From the NCBI RefSeq assembly GCF_000466965.1, contig NZ_BATB01000001.1, positions 1-64,000 on the forward strand: a DNA stretch of 64,000 bases. The letters are read 5' to 3'. Shown here piece after piece: positions 27,989 to 38,063 of this stretch. Under the pieces are notes generated by a model. It had not been told where the DNA came from, did no database searches, and was given only the letters and a program-made list of their open reading frames with translations. The DNA is from Limimaricola cinnabarinus LL-001. GTDB taxonomy: Bacteria; Pseudomonadota; Alphaproteobacteria; Rhodobacterales; Rhodobacteraceae. The stretch's first letter is position 1, and each line of letters begins with the position of its first letter. A program made the translations under genes and the position numbers.

Positions 27989-28012
27989 TTGCCCGACGGC
28001 GCAAGCCCCGTC

Positions 28013-28195
28013 TCAGCCCTTCTTGTCGGGCAGGTCCTTGCGCTTGGTATGGGCCATGTCTTCGAGCTTGTTCTCGCTCATGTCGTCATACATCTCTTTC
28101 GAGGCGCCTTTCAGATCCTTGACCTTGGTGTCGCCCCGCTTCGCCGAAAGCGCCGCTCCCGCCGCCTTCTGCTGTGCCTTGGATTGTGCCGGCAT
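28013..28195 (-). CDS. DUF3008 family small protein, 60 aa
   Basis: A short, very hydrophilic protein of the DUF3008 family, beginning MPAQSKAQQKAAGAALSAKR and rich in Lys, Asp and Glu. Such proteins are small and probably unstructured; their function is unknown, though some are stress-linked. The start at 28195 fits the family better than the upstream ATG ten codons earlier, which adds an unrelated leader. Confidence 0.75.
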   Translation of the reverse strand: MPAQSKAQQKAAGAALSAKRGDTKVKDLKGASKEMYDDMSENKLEDMAHTKRKDLPDKKG

Positions 28196-28258
28196 GTCGG
28201 TCCTCCATTCACTGGATGCCCGCAAAACGCGAAGAGCCCGCCCCGCGTTCCCGTCAGT

Positions 28259-28717
28259 TCAACTCAGACGATCGCGCACCAGCGGGCCGACCCGGCCGAA
28301 ATCCATCCGCCCCATGTAACGCGCCTTGAGCGCCGCCATCACCTTGCCCATGTCGCGGATCGACCCGGCATCGGTTTCGGCGATGGCCTGGGTCACGGCG
28401 GCCTCGGTCTCGACTTCGGTCAACTGGCGCGGCAGGAACTCCTCGATCACCGTGATCTCGGCGCGCTCCTTCTCGGCCAACTCGAGCCGACCGGCCTCGT
28501 CATAGGCGCGCGCGCTTTCCTGGCGCTGCTTGACCATCTTTCCCAGAATGGCGAGCACGACCTCGTCCGAAACCAGCCCCTCCTCACCTTCGCCCCGCGC
28601 GGCGATGTCGCGGTCCTTGATGGCGGCATTGATCAGGCGCAGCGTGGAGAGGCGCTCGGCCTCCTTGGCCTTCATCGCATCCTTGAGGGAAGCGTTGAGC
28701 TTGTCGCGCAGGGTCAT
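28259..28717 (-). CDS. GatB/YqeY domain protein, 152 aa
   Basis: A YqeY-family protein, related to the C-terminal tRNA-binding region of GatB. It is all-helical, beginning TLRDKLNASLKDAMKAKE, with the family motif VIEEFLPRQLTEVE and a C-terminal GKVMAALKARYMGRMDFG. It is thought to bind tRNA or assist amidation, but has no proven activity. The start at 28717 matches the family N-terminus; the frame extends farther upstream without conserved sequence. It is divergent from carA, which is its usual partner in this group. Confidence 0.88.
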   Translation of the reverse strand: MTLRDKLNASLKDAMKAKEAERLSTLRLINAAIKDRDIAARGEGEEGLVSDEVVLAILGKMVKQRQESARAYDEAGRLELAEKERAEITVIEEFLPRQLTEVETEAAVTQAIAETDAGSIRDMGKVMAALKARYMGRMDFGRVGPLVRDRLS

Positions 28718-28870
28718 CTGGTCCCGTTCCGGATTGTTGCAGACACAAGCGGGCAAGCTACCCGTTTCGGCGGGGCCTGACAACAAGCCGCGCCGGGTGC
28801 CGCCGCGTCTTGATTCTTCCGCGCCCTGCCCCTAGGTAGCGGCGGGTTTCACTACAGGAGCAATGACGCC

Positions 28871-30031
28871 ATGCCGATTAATGTTTCCGGCAAGCCGACC
28901 GCCTGCCTCGCGCTCGCGGATGGGACCGTGTTCTACGGGCAGGGCTTCGGCGCTCCGGGCCGCACCGTGGCCGAGCTGTGCTTCAACACCGCGATGACCG
29001 GCTACCAGGAGATCATGACCGATCCCTCCTATGCGGGTCAGGCCGTCACCTTCACCTTTCCGCATATCGGCAACACCGGCACCACCGACGAGGATGACGA
29101 GGCCGCCGATCCGGTCGCCGCGGCGATGATCGTCAAGTGGAGCCCGACCGAGCCTTCGAACTGGCGCGCCACCGAGACCCTGTCGGCATGGCTCGCCAAG
29201 CGCGGCCGCATCGGCATGGGCGGCATCGACACCCGCCGCCTGACCCGCGCGATCCGCCAGCAGGGTGCGCCGCATGTCGCGATCGAGCACAACCCCGAGG
29301 GCAATTTCGACCTCGAGGCGCTGGTCGCCGCAGCGCGCGACTTCAAGGGCCTCGTGGGGCTCGATCTCGCGCGCGAGGTCAGCTGCGTGCAATCCTACCG
29401 CTGGGACGAGATGCGCTGGGCCTGGCCCGACGGCTTCAAAACGCAGGAGAACCCGCGTCACAAGGTCGTGGCCATCGATTACGGCGCCAAGCGCAACATC
29501 CTGCGCAGCCTCGCCTCGACCGGCTGCGAGGTCACGGTGCTGCCCGCCACCGCCACCGCCGAGGAGATCCTCGCGCTGAACCCCGACGGTCTGTTCCTGT
29601 CGAACGGCCCCGGCGATCCGGCGGCCACCGGCGAATACGCGGTCCCGGCGATCAAATCGGTGCTGGAGCAGTCGCAGATCCCGGTCTTCGGCATCTGCCT
29701 CGGCCACCAGATGCTGGCCCGCGCGCTCGGCGCGCAGACAGTGAAGATGAGCCATGGCCACCACGGCGCCAACCACCCCGTGAAGGACCGCGAGACCGGC
29801 AAGGTCGAGATCACCTCGATGAACCATGGCTTCACCGTGGACAGCCAGTCGCTCCCCGAAGGGGTGATTGAGACGCATGTGTCGCTGTTCGACGGCTCGA
29901 ACTGCGGCATCCGCATGACCGACCGGCCCGTGTTCTCGGTGCAGTACCACCCCGAGGCCAGCCCCGGCCCGCAGGACAGCTACTACCTGTTCGAACGCTT
30001 TGCCGAGGCCATGGAAGCGCGTCGCGGCTGA
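28871..30031 (+). CDS. carA: Carbamoyl-phosphate synthase small subunit, 386 aa
   Basis: The glutaminase subunit that releases ammonia for carbamoyl phosphate, used in pyrimidine and arginine synthesis. The N-terminal domain (LALADGTVFYGQGFGAPG) is followed by a class I amidotransferase domain. The nucleophile is the Cys in FGICLGHQ (about residue 277), and the His-Glu of the triad is in QYHPEASPGP. An ACAGGAGC ribosome-binding site precedes the ATG. carB is not adjacent in the window. Confidence 0.96.
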   Translation: MPINVSGKPTACLALADGTVFYGQGFGAPGRTVAELCFNTAMTGYQEIMTDPSYAGQAVTFTFPHIGNTGTTDEDDEAADPVAAAMIVKWSPTEPSNWRATETLSAWLAKRGRIGMGGIDTRRLTRAIRQQGAPHVAIEHNPEGNFDLEALVAAARDFKGLVGLDLAREVSCVQSYRWDEMRWAWPDGFKTQENPRHKVVAIDYGAKRNILRSLASTGCEVTVLPATATAEEILALNPDGLFLSNGPGDPAATGEYAVPAIKSVLEQSQIPVFGICLGHQMLARALGAQTVKMSHGHHGANHPVKDRETGKVEITSMNHGFTVDSQSLPEGVIETHVSLFDGSNCGIRMTDRPVFSVQYHPEASPGPQDSYYLFERFAEAMEARRG

Positions 30032-30098
30032 CGCGTTAACCACGCGTTAACCCGAAACCACCGAGCATCGGGCAGTCTTTCGCAAGGAAAGCCGCCCG

Positions 30099-31846
30099 AT
30101 GAACGCCTTTCCTCCGCCCCGCGCGGCGGAGGTCGTGACTGGCCCTGAGGCCGCCCCGCCCGTCACGCCCGGCCGCTTCGATCCGTTCCGGCAACCGCCG
30201 GACCTGCGGCTGTTGCACCGGCTCGGCGCGACGCGTGCGCTACGGTTCGGGGTGATGCCGTGGCGCCGGATCGGCGGGCGCACGGTCGTGCTCTGCGCCG
30301 TCCCGCCCTCGCAGGAGGCACGCGACGCGATGGCCCGCGCCGGGCTGGGCCGGCTGCGCTGCGCCACCTGCACGTCCGAGGCCCTGCGCGCCGCGCTCGA
30401 GCCGCATGTCGCGCCGGTGCTCCTGATGCGGGCCGAGGCGCGGGTGCCGCTCGACCAGAGCTGTCGGGGCGTCGGACGCAGGCCGTTATGCCTGCTCGCC
30501 GTCACTGCCGCGCTCACGGCCACCCTGTCGGCCGCATTTGCTCCCTGGGCGGCGTTGGCGCTGCTCTGCGCCCTTTGCGCGCTGACCTCCTGCGCCAACA
30601 CCGCGCTCAAGCTCGCCGCCATGATCGCCACGCTGGGCCGCGCCCCGGCACGACCGCCTCCCGCCTCGTCCGCCGCCGACAGGCTGCCCGTCGTCACCCT
30701 TCTGGTGCCGCTGTTTCGCGAAGGGGCGATGGCGGCGCCGCTGCTGGAGCGGCTGGGGCGGCTCGACTATCCGCGTGACCGGCTCGACCTGTGCCTGATC
30801 GTCGAGGCCTGCGACACCGAAACCCGCGAGACGCTGGCCCGCATGGCGCTCCCCCCCTGGGCGCAGGTGGTGGTGGTGCCCGAAGGGCGCATCCGCACCA
30901 AGCCGCGCGCGCTGAACTACGCGTTGTTCTTCACGCGTGGCAGCATCATCGGCATCTACGATGCCGAGGACGCCCCCGCCCCGGACCAGCTTTTGCGCGT
31001 GGTGGCGCGCTTTGCGGCCTGCGGGCCGCAGACCGGCTGCCTGCAAGGTGTGCTCGACTACTACAACGCCCGCTCCAACTGGATCGCGCGATGCTTCACC
31101 CTCGAATACGCAAGCTGGTTCCGCGTCGTTCTGCCGGGGCTCGACCGGCTCGGCCTCGTGGTGCCGCTGGGGGGCACGACGCTGTTCCTGCGCCGACACG
31201 CGATCGAGGCGGTGGGCGGCTGGGACGCGCACAACGTCACCGAGGACGCCGATCTCGGCGTGCGTCTGGCACGGCGCGGGTTTCGCACCGAACTGATCGA
31301 CAGCGTCACGCTCGAAGAGGCCAACGCCCGCATCTGGCCCTGGATCAAGCAGCGCTCGCGCTGGCTCAAAGGCTACGCGATGAGCTGGGGCGTCGCGATG
31401 CACGACCCCGAACGGCTCTGGCGCGAGCTTGGGCCGTGGCGCTTTCTGGGGGTGCAGGTGCTGTTTCTCGGCACGTTGGCGCAGTTCGCGCTGGCCCCGG
31501 TGCTGTGGTCGTTCTGGCTGGTGATCTTCGGGATGCCGCATCCGATGTCGCCATGCTGCGCCCCGAGAACCTCACGGCGCTGGCCGTGGTCTTCTTGCTC
31601 TCCGAATGTGTAACCTATGCGGTCGCGGCGCTGGCGGCCCATCGGGCCGGGCGGCCCCGGCTGGCGCTCTGGGCACCGCTGTTGCAGATCTACTTCCCGC
31701 TCGCCACCATCGCGGTCTGGCGTGCGCTGTGGCAGGTGCTGCACCGCCCGTTCCACTGGGAAAAGACCCGGCACGGCATCTTCGCGCCCTCGACGCCGCT
31801 CAGGTCGCCGCCTCCACCTTCGCCGCGTCGAGCTTCAGACGGGTGA
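30099..31846 (+). CDS. Cellulose-synthase-like family 2 glycosyltransferase, frameshifted
   Basis: A membrane glycosyltransferase. The N-terminal 120 residues look like the small MshEN/GspE_N-type domain sometimes fused to such enzymes. Two membrane helices follow (about 130-180), then a GT2 catalytic domain with LLVPLFREG, the DxD-like IYDAEDAP, EDADLGVRL and the QRSRWLKG motif, and C-terminal membrane helices. The first frame ends at 31613 after one helix. The rest (MLRPENLTALAVVFLLSE onward) continues in another frame to 31846. One missing base at about 31545-31552 explains this, giving 582 residues. The 3' end overlaps the convergent GntR gene by about 46 bp. The polysaccharide product is unknown. 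Confidence 0.75.
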
Positions 31847-32468
31847 CGAAGGCGTGGCTGATGTGATCGCGCAGCGCCCGGTCGGCGGCGTCGCCATCGC
31901 CCGCCTCGATCGCCGCGACGATCACCGCGTGCTCCTCGAGCGCGCCGCGCCCGCGCCCTTCGGCTGCGAGCGAGGTCGAGGCCAGAAGCGCCATCGAGCG
32001 GTGGACGAGATCGAGCTGACGCACCAGAAAGCGGTTGTGGCTGGCGAGGTGGATCTGCTTGTGAAAGCGCCGGTTGGCGCGCGACAGCGCGGCGGGATCG
32101 TTGACCAGCGCCTGATCGGCATCGAGCATGTCGCGCAGCACCCGCACCTCCTCTGGCGCGGCGTGGCGCGCCGCCAGCCGCGCGGCCAACCCCTCGAGCT
32201 CGCCGCGCACCACGTAGAGCTCGGCCAACTGCGTGTGATCGAGCGAGGCCACGATCAGCGAGCGGCCATCGCGGGTCAGCATGCCTTGGGTCTCCAGCCG
32301 CTGCAGCGCCTCGCGCACCGGGGTGCGCGACACGCCGAACCGATCCGCCAGCTCGCTTTCGACGAGCCGGTCGCCGGGGTGGTAGATGCCGCCGTCGATC
32401 GATTCGAGGATCAGCCCGTAGGCGTCCTTCTGCGAGGGTCTGGTGTCCTGCATGCGCGGCCTTCCCAT
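31800..32468 (-). CDS. GntR-family regulator, FadR/FCD subgroup, 222 aa
   Basis: A transcription regulator with an N-terminal winged helix (DRLVESELADRFGVSRTPVREALQRLETQGML) and a helical FCD ligand domain. Metal- or acid-binding residues there include the His in NRRFHKQIH and in RDHISHAF. Regulators of this group respond to sugar acids or other carboxylates and usually control neighbouring catabolic genes; no clear target is adjacent. An alternative ATG five codons downstream is possible. Confidence 0.9.
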   Translation of the reverse strand: MGRPRMQDTRPSQKDAYGLILESIDGGIYHPGDRLVESELADRFGVSRTPVREALQRLETQGMLTRDGRSLIVASLDHTQLAELYVVRGELEGLAARLAARHAAPEEVRVLRDMLDADQALVNDPAALSRANRRFHKQIHLASHNRFLVRQLDLVHRSMALLASTSLAAEGRGRGALEEHAVIVAAIEAGDGDAADRALRDHISHAFVTRLKLDAAKVEAAT

Positions 32469-32555
32469 GGGTCGAACGACGATAGCCCCTGCGCGCGGCC
32501 CTGTTCAACCCGCGCCCGGCTTGCCGCGCCCTGCCCGCGACCATAGTGTCGCGCC

Positions 32556-33239
32556 ATGACCGACACGCTCCGCTCCGATCCCGCCACTCACTATGCCACC
32601 GATTTCGCGCATGTCAGGGCATGGGTCTTCGATCTCGACCACACGCTCTACCCGCCGCGGGCACGTCTCTTCGACCAGATCGAGGGGCGGATGCGCGCAT
32701 GGATGATGCGCGAGCTGGCCATCGAGGCCGCCGAGGCCGACCGGCTGCGCGCCGATTACTGGAGCCGCTATGGCACCACGCTGGCCGGGCTGATGGCCGA
32801 GCACGGCCTGCCCGCCGATGATTTCCTGCTCGATGTGCACGACATCGACATGGGGTCTCTCGACCCCGATCCGGCCCTCGCCCGCGCCATCGCGGCGCTG
32901 CCGGGCCGCCGCATCGTCTATACCAACGGCACACGGCCCTACGCGTTGCGGGTGCTGGCGGCGCGCGGGCTGTCGGAGGTGTTCGACGCGGTCTACGGCG
33001 TCGAACACGCGGGCCTCGTACCCAAACCCCAGCGCGCCGCCTTCGAGGCGGTCTTCGCGCTCGACGGGCTGGCCCCTGAACAGGGCGCGATGTTCGAGGA
33101 CGACCCGCGCAACCTCGCGGTGCCGCACGCGATGGGCATGCGCACGGTGCTGGTCGGGCCGCCCGGGGCGCTGGCCGCCGATCACATCCATCACCACACA
33201 GACGATCTCGCGGGCTTTGTGTCGCAGCTGGTGCGTTAG
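32556..33239 (+). CDS. HAD-family pyrimidine 5'-nucleotidase, 227 aa
   Basis: A HAD-superfamily phosphatase of the pyrimidine 5'-nucleotidase group (Sdt1-like). Motif I is VFDLDHTLYP with the nucleophile Asp, motif II is VYTNGTR, motif III Lys is in GLVPKPQ, and motif IV is MFEDDPRNL. The helical cap lies between motifs I and II. The subgroup assignment rests on DLDHTLYP and the length. It likely dephosphorylates nucleotides or related metabolites in the cytoplasm. Confidence 0.85.
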   Translation: MTDTLRSDPATHYATDFAHVRAWVFDLDHTLYPPRARLFDQIEGRMRAWMMRELAIEAAEADRLRADYWSRYGTTLAGLMAEHGLPADDFLLDVHDIDMGSLDPDPALARAIAALPGRRIVYTNGTRPYALRVLAARGLSEVFDAVYGVEHAGLVPKPQRAAFEAVFALDGLAPEQGAMFEDDPRNLAVPHAMGMRTVLVGPPGALAADHIHHHTDDLAGFVSQLVR

Positions 33240-33276
33240 GCTTTCCCGCACCCGTATGGCGGCCTATCTCTGCTGC

Positions 33277-34473
33277 ATGACGCGCAACATCGACATCCTC
33301 GTCTCGGGCGGCGGCATCGCCGGCCTCTCCGCCGCCGCCGCCTTCGGCACGCGGGGCTTCTCGGTGCTCTGCGTCGATCCGGCCCCCCCGGTCAGGGACA
33401 TGGCCGAAGCCGGGGCCGATCTGCGCTCCACCGCCTTCCTGCAACCCGCGCGCGCCTTGCTCGACAGCGCCGGCCTGTGGGACCGCCTCGCGCCACACGC
33501 CACGCCGCTTCAGGTGATGCGGATCGTCGAGGCCGGGCGCGGCACGGCGGTGAGCCGCGATTTCGACGCCGCCGATCTCGGCCCCCTGCCCTTTGGCTGG
33601 AACCTGCCCAACTGGCTCCTGCGCCGCGAGATGGCGGCGCGGATCGAAGGTATGACCCAAGTCGAGTTCCGGCCGGGTTGCGGCTTTGCCGGGCTGACAC
33701 CGCGCGACGACCGGGCGCTGGTGCGGCTGAGTGATGGCAGCCGCGTCTCGGCCCGGCTGGTGATCGCCGCCGACGGTCGCGCCAGCCCCGTGCGCGAGGC
33801 CTGCGGCATCGGCGTGCGCACGCGGCGCTACGGGCAGAAGGCGCTGGCCTTTGCCGTGACCCATGAAAGACCGCATGACAACGTCTCGACCGAGATCCAC
33901 CGCTCCGGCGGGCCCTTCACGCTGGTGCCGCTCCCTGATCTCGACGGCGCGCCCTCCTCGGCGGTGATCTGGATGGAGCTGGGGCGCGAGGCCGATCGTC
34001 TTTCCGCCCTGCCGGTGAGCGATTTCGATATCGAGGCCACGGCCCGTTCCGAAAGGGCGCTGGGGCGGCTGCACCTCGTGACCCGGCGGCAGAGCTGGCC
34101 GATCATCCTGCAGACGGCGCGCGCGCTTACCGCGCAGCGGGTGGCACTGGTGGCCGAGGCCGCGCATGTGATGCCGCCCATCGGCGCGCAGGGGCTCAAC
34201 ACCTCGCTGGCCGACATCGCCTGCCTCGCCGATCTGGCGGCCGCGCGCCCAGAGGGCCTTGGAGATGCGGCGATGCTGGCGACCTATGCCCGAAGGCGCG
34301 CGGGCGACATCACGCTGCGCGAACACGGGATCGACGCGCTGAACCGCATCGCCATGGCGGGCGGACCGCTGGCGCAGGCGGTGCGTGGGGCTGGCTTGGG
34401 CGTGATGCACGACCTGCCGGCGCTGCGGCTCGGGTTGATGCGGCTGGGGCTCGGCGCGGGCAAGTCCCGCTAG
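33277..34473 (+). CDS. FAD-dependent ubiquinone-type hydroxylase (UbiH/UbiF family), 398 aa
   Basis: A flavin monooxygenase of the ubiquinone-biosynthesis hydroxylase family. It begins with the dinucleotide-binding motif ILVSGGGIAGLSAAAAFG and later has the DG motif region VIAADGRASPVREACG. The second FAD motif reads VAEAAHVMPPIGAQGLN, where the usual GD before AAH is replaced by EA; the rest of the motif is kept. The family hydroxylates the benzoquinone ring at one of three positions, and which one cannot be decided here. The ATG at 33277 fits the family. It ends four bases into the convergent Lrp gene. Confidence 0.85.
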   Translation: MTRNIDILVSGGGIAGLSAAAAFGTRGFSVLCVDPAPPVRDMAEAGADLRSTAFLQPARALLDSAGLWDRLAPHATPLQVMRIVEAGRGTAVSRDFDAADLGPLPFGWNLPNWLLRREMAARIEGMTQVEFRPGCGFAGLTPRDDRALVRLSDGSRVSARLVIAADGRASPVREACGIGVRTRRYGQKALAFAVTHERPHDNVSTEIHRSGGPFTLVPLPDLDGAPSSAVIWMELGREADRLSALPVSDFDIEATARSERALGRLHLVTRRQSWPIILQTARALTAQRVALVAEAAHVMPPIGAQGLNTSLADIACLADLAAARPEGLGDAAMLATYARRRAGDITLREHGIDALNRIAMAGGPLAQAVRGAGLGVMHDLPALRLGLMRLGLGAGKSR

Positions 34474-34925
34474 AGCGGGCCGGGCAGCCGTTCCTCGGAC
34501 AACAGAACGTTGGCCTCGACCGGACCGATCCCCGGCAACGTCATGATCCGGCGCCGCAGCACCCGCTCGAAATCCTCCAGATCGCGCGCCACGACCCGCA
34601 GGCGGTAGTCATAGAGCCCCAGCACATGCTCGACCGTCTGCACCTCGCGGATGGCGCAGACCGCGCGTTCGAAATCCTCGAGGCTGGCGCGGCCCCGGCT
34701 GGCGAGCTTGATGCCCAGAAACACCGTGACGCCGAATCCCAGCGCCGCCGCATCGAGATCGAGACGCCGCCCCTTGAGCGCGCCCAGATCGCGCAACCGC
34801 CGGATGCGCCGCCACGTGGCGGGCTGCGACAGGCCAAGCTCGCGCCCCAGATCGGCGGCGGGACGGGTCGCGTCCTGCGCGAGGGCGCGCAGCAGGAGGC
34901 GGTCGAGGGCGTCGAGATCGGTCAC
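34470..34925 (-). CDS. Lrp/AsnC-family regulator, 151 aa
   Basis: An amino-acid-responsive regulator with an N-terminal helix-turn-helix (DLDALDRLLLRALAQDATRP then LGLSQPATWRRIRRLRDLGA). The C-terminal RAM/AsnC ligand domain is recognisable from HVLGLYDYRLRVVARDLEDF. The start overlaps the stop of a second Lrp-type gene by four bases, so they are coexpressed. The pair is divergent from ilvC and may regulate it. Confidence 0.92.
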   Translation of the reverse strand: MTDLDALDRLLLRALAQDATRPAADLGRELGLSQPATWRRIRRLRDLGALKGRRLDLDAAALGFGVTVFLGIKLASRGRASLEDFERAVCAIREVQTVEHVLGLYDYRLRVVARDLEDFERVLRRRIMTLPGIGPVEANVLLSEERLPGPL

Positions 34926-35378
34926 AGCGGCAGCGCCTCGTCGGACTTCACCACGCTCAACGTCATCAGGCTTTCGATGTCGGCGATGTGCGGCAGCACG
35001 AGGATCTTCTCGCGGTAGAGGTCGCGGTAATGGCCCAGATCGCGCGCCACGATCTGCAACCGCACGTCGACGCGGCCGAGAAATGTCTGGATCTCGATCA
35101 CCTCGGCCACCTCGCGGGCGCGGGCAAGAAACTCGTCGAAGGCGCGCGGCTGCGTCTTGTCGAGCGTCACCCGCAGGCTGACCGCCACCGCGAATCCCAG
35201 CGCCTTCCAGTCGATCACCCCGCGCACCCCGCGCAGCACGCCGGCCTCCTCGAGCCGCGCGAGACGCCGCGCGCAGCGCATGGCGGTGAGACCGGCGCGG
35301 TCGGCCAGCTCGGCGGTGGAGAGGTCGGGCGCCTCCTGCAGGAGGCGCAAGAGGCGGCGGTCGGTGTCATCTTGCATG

Positions 35379-35386
<8 letters not shown>
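34922..35386 (-). CDS. Lrp/AsnC-family regulator, 154 aa
   Basis: The upstream member of two paralogous Lrp genes. The helix-turn-helix reads LLRLLQEAPDLSTAELADRA with RCARRLARLEEAGVL, and the ligand domain contains VDVRLQIVARDLGHYRDLYRE. The ATG at 35386 lies within one arm of an inverted repeat shared with the ilvC promoter region; a second ATG three codons later (35377) is an alternative. The divergent placement to ilvC suggests control of branched-chain amino acid synthesis and autoregulation. Confidence 0.92.
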
Positions 35387-36540
<1,154 letters not shown>

Positions 36541-36577
36541 GCGTCGCCACAACCCGGAGTTGCCAATTGGCAACATC

Positions 36578-36604
36578 GACAGGGCGCCTCCGGGCGCCCT
36601 GTCC
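36578..36604 (+). terminator. Terminator after ilvC
   Basis: GACAGGGCGCC and GGGCGCCCTGTC form a stem with a TCC loop, about 40 bp after the ilvC stop. It is followed by CATTTGG rather than a full T-run. Confidence 0.7.
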
Positions 36605-36724
36605 ATTTGGACATGTCCGAACCGAGTCTTTCGTATAGAGTCGTGTTAAGGCCATGTTTTCCATGAAGTCTCGCCGCAATTTGGCGCGACGTCATTCCTG
36701 TATGACTTAACAGGAGTATCACCC

Positions 36725-37243
36725 ATGCTTTCCGGCCTTACCTCCGCCGTCACGTCCGGCCTGCAGTCGGCCTTTTCGAACCAGACGTCGACCACCAACT
36801 CCGTGACGAGCGCCACCTCTTCGACCGAAACCGCCGCGACGAGCGGCGCGACCGCCAGCGCGACGACCGCCGTCTCGACCGAAGACACCGTCGTCTCGGC
36901 ATCGCGCGCCACCGGCAACACCGAAGCGCAGAGCAGCACGGCCCGGCGCGACGACGCGGCCGCCCGCAGTTCCACCGCGGCACGTGCCGTCAGTGCAGAA
37001 GCGGCCGCCGAGACCGCCGCCCAGGCGAACGATCTCGCCCGCTCGCGCGCCGAGGCACTGGCGACGCAGGACAGGCTGCGTCAGACCACGCTGGTCGCCA
37101 CCATCTCGGACGGCGGCTCCAGCGCGCCGAAGATCGCTTTGGTGGAGGACAAGCCGGCTTCGACCGAGGCCGCCGCGACGCGCTATGCCGCCGCCAACAC
37201 CCCGGCCGCACCGGCCAAGGCGCTCGCCGAACTGCGCGCCTGA
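36725..37243 (+). CDS. Ala/Ser/Thr-rich hypothetical protein, 172 aa
   Basis: I do not recognise this protein. It has an AGGAG ribosome-binding site eight bases before the ATG, so it is probably translated. The composition is extreme: mostly Ala, Ser and Thr in the first 75 residues (TNSVTSATSSTETAATS), then an Ala-rich helical stretch. There is no signal peptide and no Cys. The N-terminal MLSGLTSAVTSGLQSAFSN could be amphipathic. It stands alone between ilvC and a convergent secreted-protein gene. Confidence 0.6.
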   Translation: MLSGLTSAVTSGLQSAFSNQTSTTNSVTSATSSTETAATSGATASATTAVSTEDTVVSASRATGNTEAQSSTARRDDAAARSSTAARAVSAEAAAETAAQANDLARSRAEALATQDRLRQTTLVATISDGGSSAPKIALVEDKPASTEAAATRYAAANTPAAPAKALAELRA

Positions 37244-37309
37244 CAGGGCTGGGGCCGGCTTAGAAGGCCGGCCCCGCCACGATTCGCATCGCATCTCATG
37301 CGAACCGGT

Positions 37310-37651
37310 CTAGCGCTCGATCACGTCGAAGCGATGCGTGGCCAGCACCTCTCCGCCGACCCGCAGCACCGCGACGATGTCGCGCCGCACCGGGTGGCCG
37401 ATGTGAACGCGCACGTTCTGGTTGGCACCGGCATGGACCTGCTGGGTGCCGAGCAGCTTCATCGTGCCGTCCGGTCCCTTGGTATAGATCTCGACCATAC
37501 CGTTGCTTTGGGACCGCACCACGCCCACGTCGATCACCGATGTCTGTTCCTGGATGCGGCTCAGAGAGGGGAACGCATTCTCCCCGGTCGTCGCCAACGC
37601 GCCCGTGGCCGAAGTAGTGAAGATTGCCAGAGCTAAGAGTTTTCCATACAT
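37310..37651 (-). CDS. Hypothetical secreted protein, 113 aa
   Basis: The start at 37651 gives a clear signal peptide (MYGKLLALAIFTTSATGALA) and follows GGAAGGG. The mature part is about 90 residues and beta-rich (VHIGHPVRRDIVAVLRVGGE), without Cys. I do not recognise the family. It should be periplasmic. The frame extends farther upstream, but only from 37651 does it begin with a signal peptide. Confidence 0.6.
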   Translation of the reverse strand: MYGKLLALAIFTTSATGALATTGENAFPSLSRIQEQTSVIDVGVVRSQSNGMVEIYTKGPDGTMKLLGTQQVHAGANQNVRVHIGHPVRRDIVAVLRVGGEVLATHRFDVIER

Positions 37652-38063
37652 GGTTTGAACCCTTCCGTAACATGTCGGGTCATACGACCCACGGGAACAG
37701 GCTGCGCCCCGTTCGACCATCTGGCGACCTCTGAAACATCACAAGATCGATCCGAAAATTTGAAGAATTTGACCCCTTGAAATTCGGCTCCGGCGCACCG
37801 GTCCTCCCACTCGCGCAGTCGTGAACATCTCAATTGCCCCCTCCGCACCGATTTCAACCATAAGGCAGGCCAGTGTCATCGCGGATATGTGATTGATGCG
37901 TGATCAGCCGTTATATTCCGTGAAAGTGTCACACGCGGAGGTCCGATGCGCGTGAACAGTCGGTGTGCAACACCCGAAGCGCAGCATTGAAGCGGACCGA
38001 ATGCCCTTGTGGATACATGCCGGGGTCATGGACTTTGCCGCGTCGTCGTGCTGAAGCGGGCGC
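37652..38063. other. Divergent intergenic region, no gene seen
   Basis: These 412 bp separate two divergent genes. The part around 37740-37800 is AT-richer than its surroundings, and the segment near 37890-37940 has several short palindromes (for example TGATCA). I find no RNA gene or convincing promoter. Confidence 0.4.
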
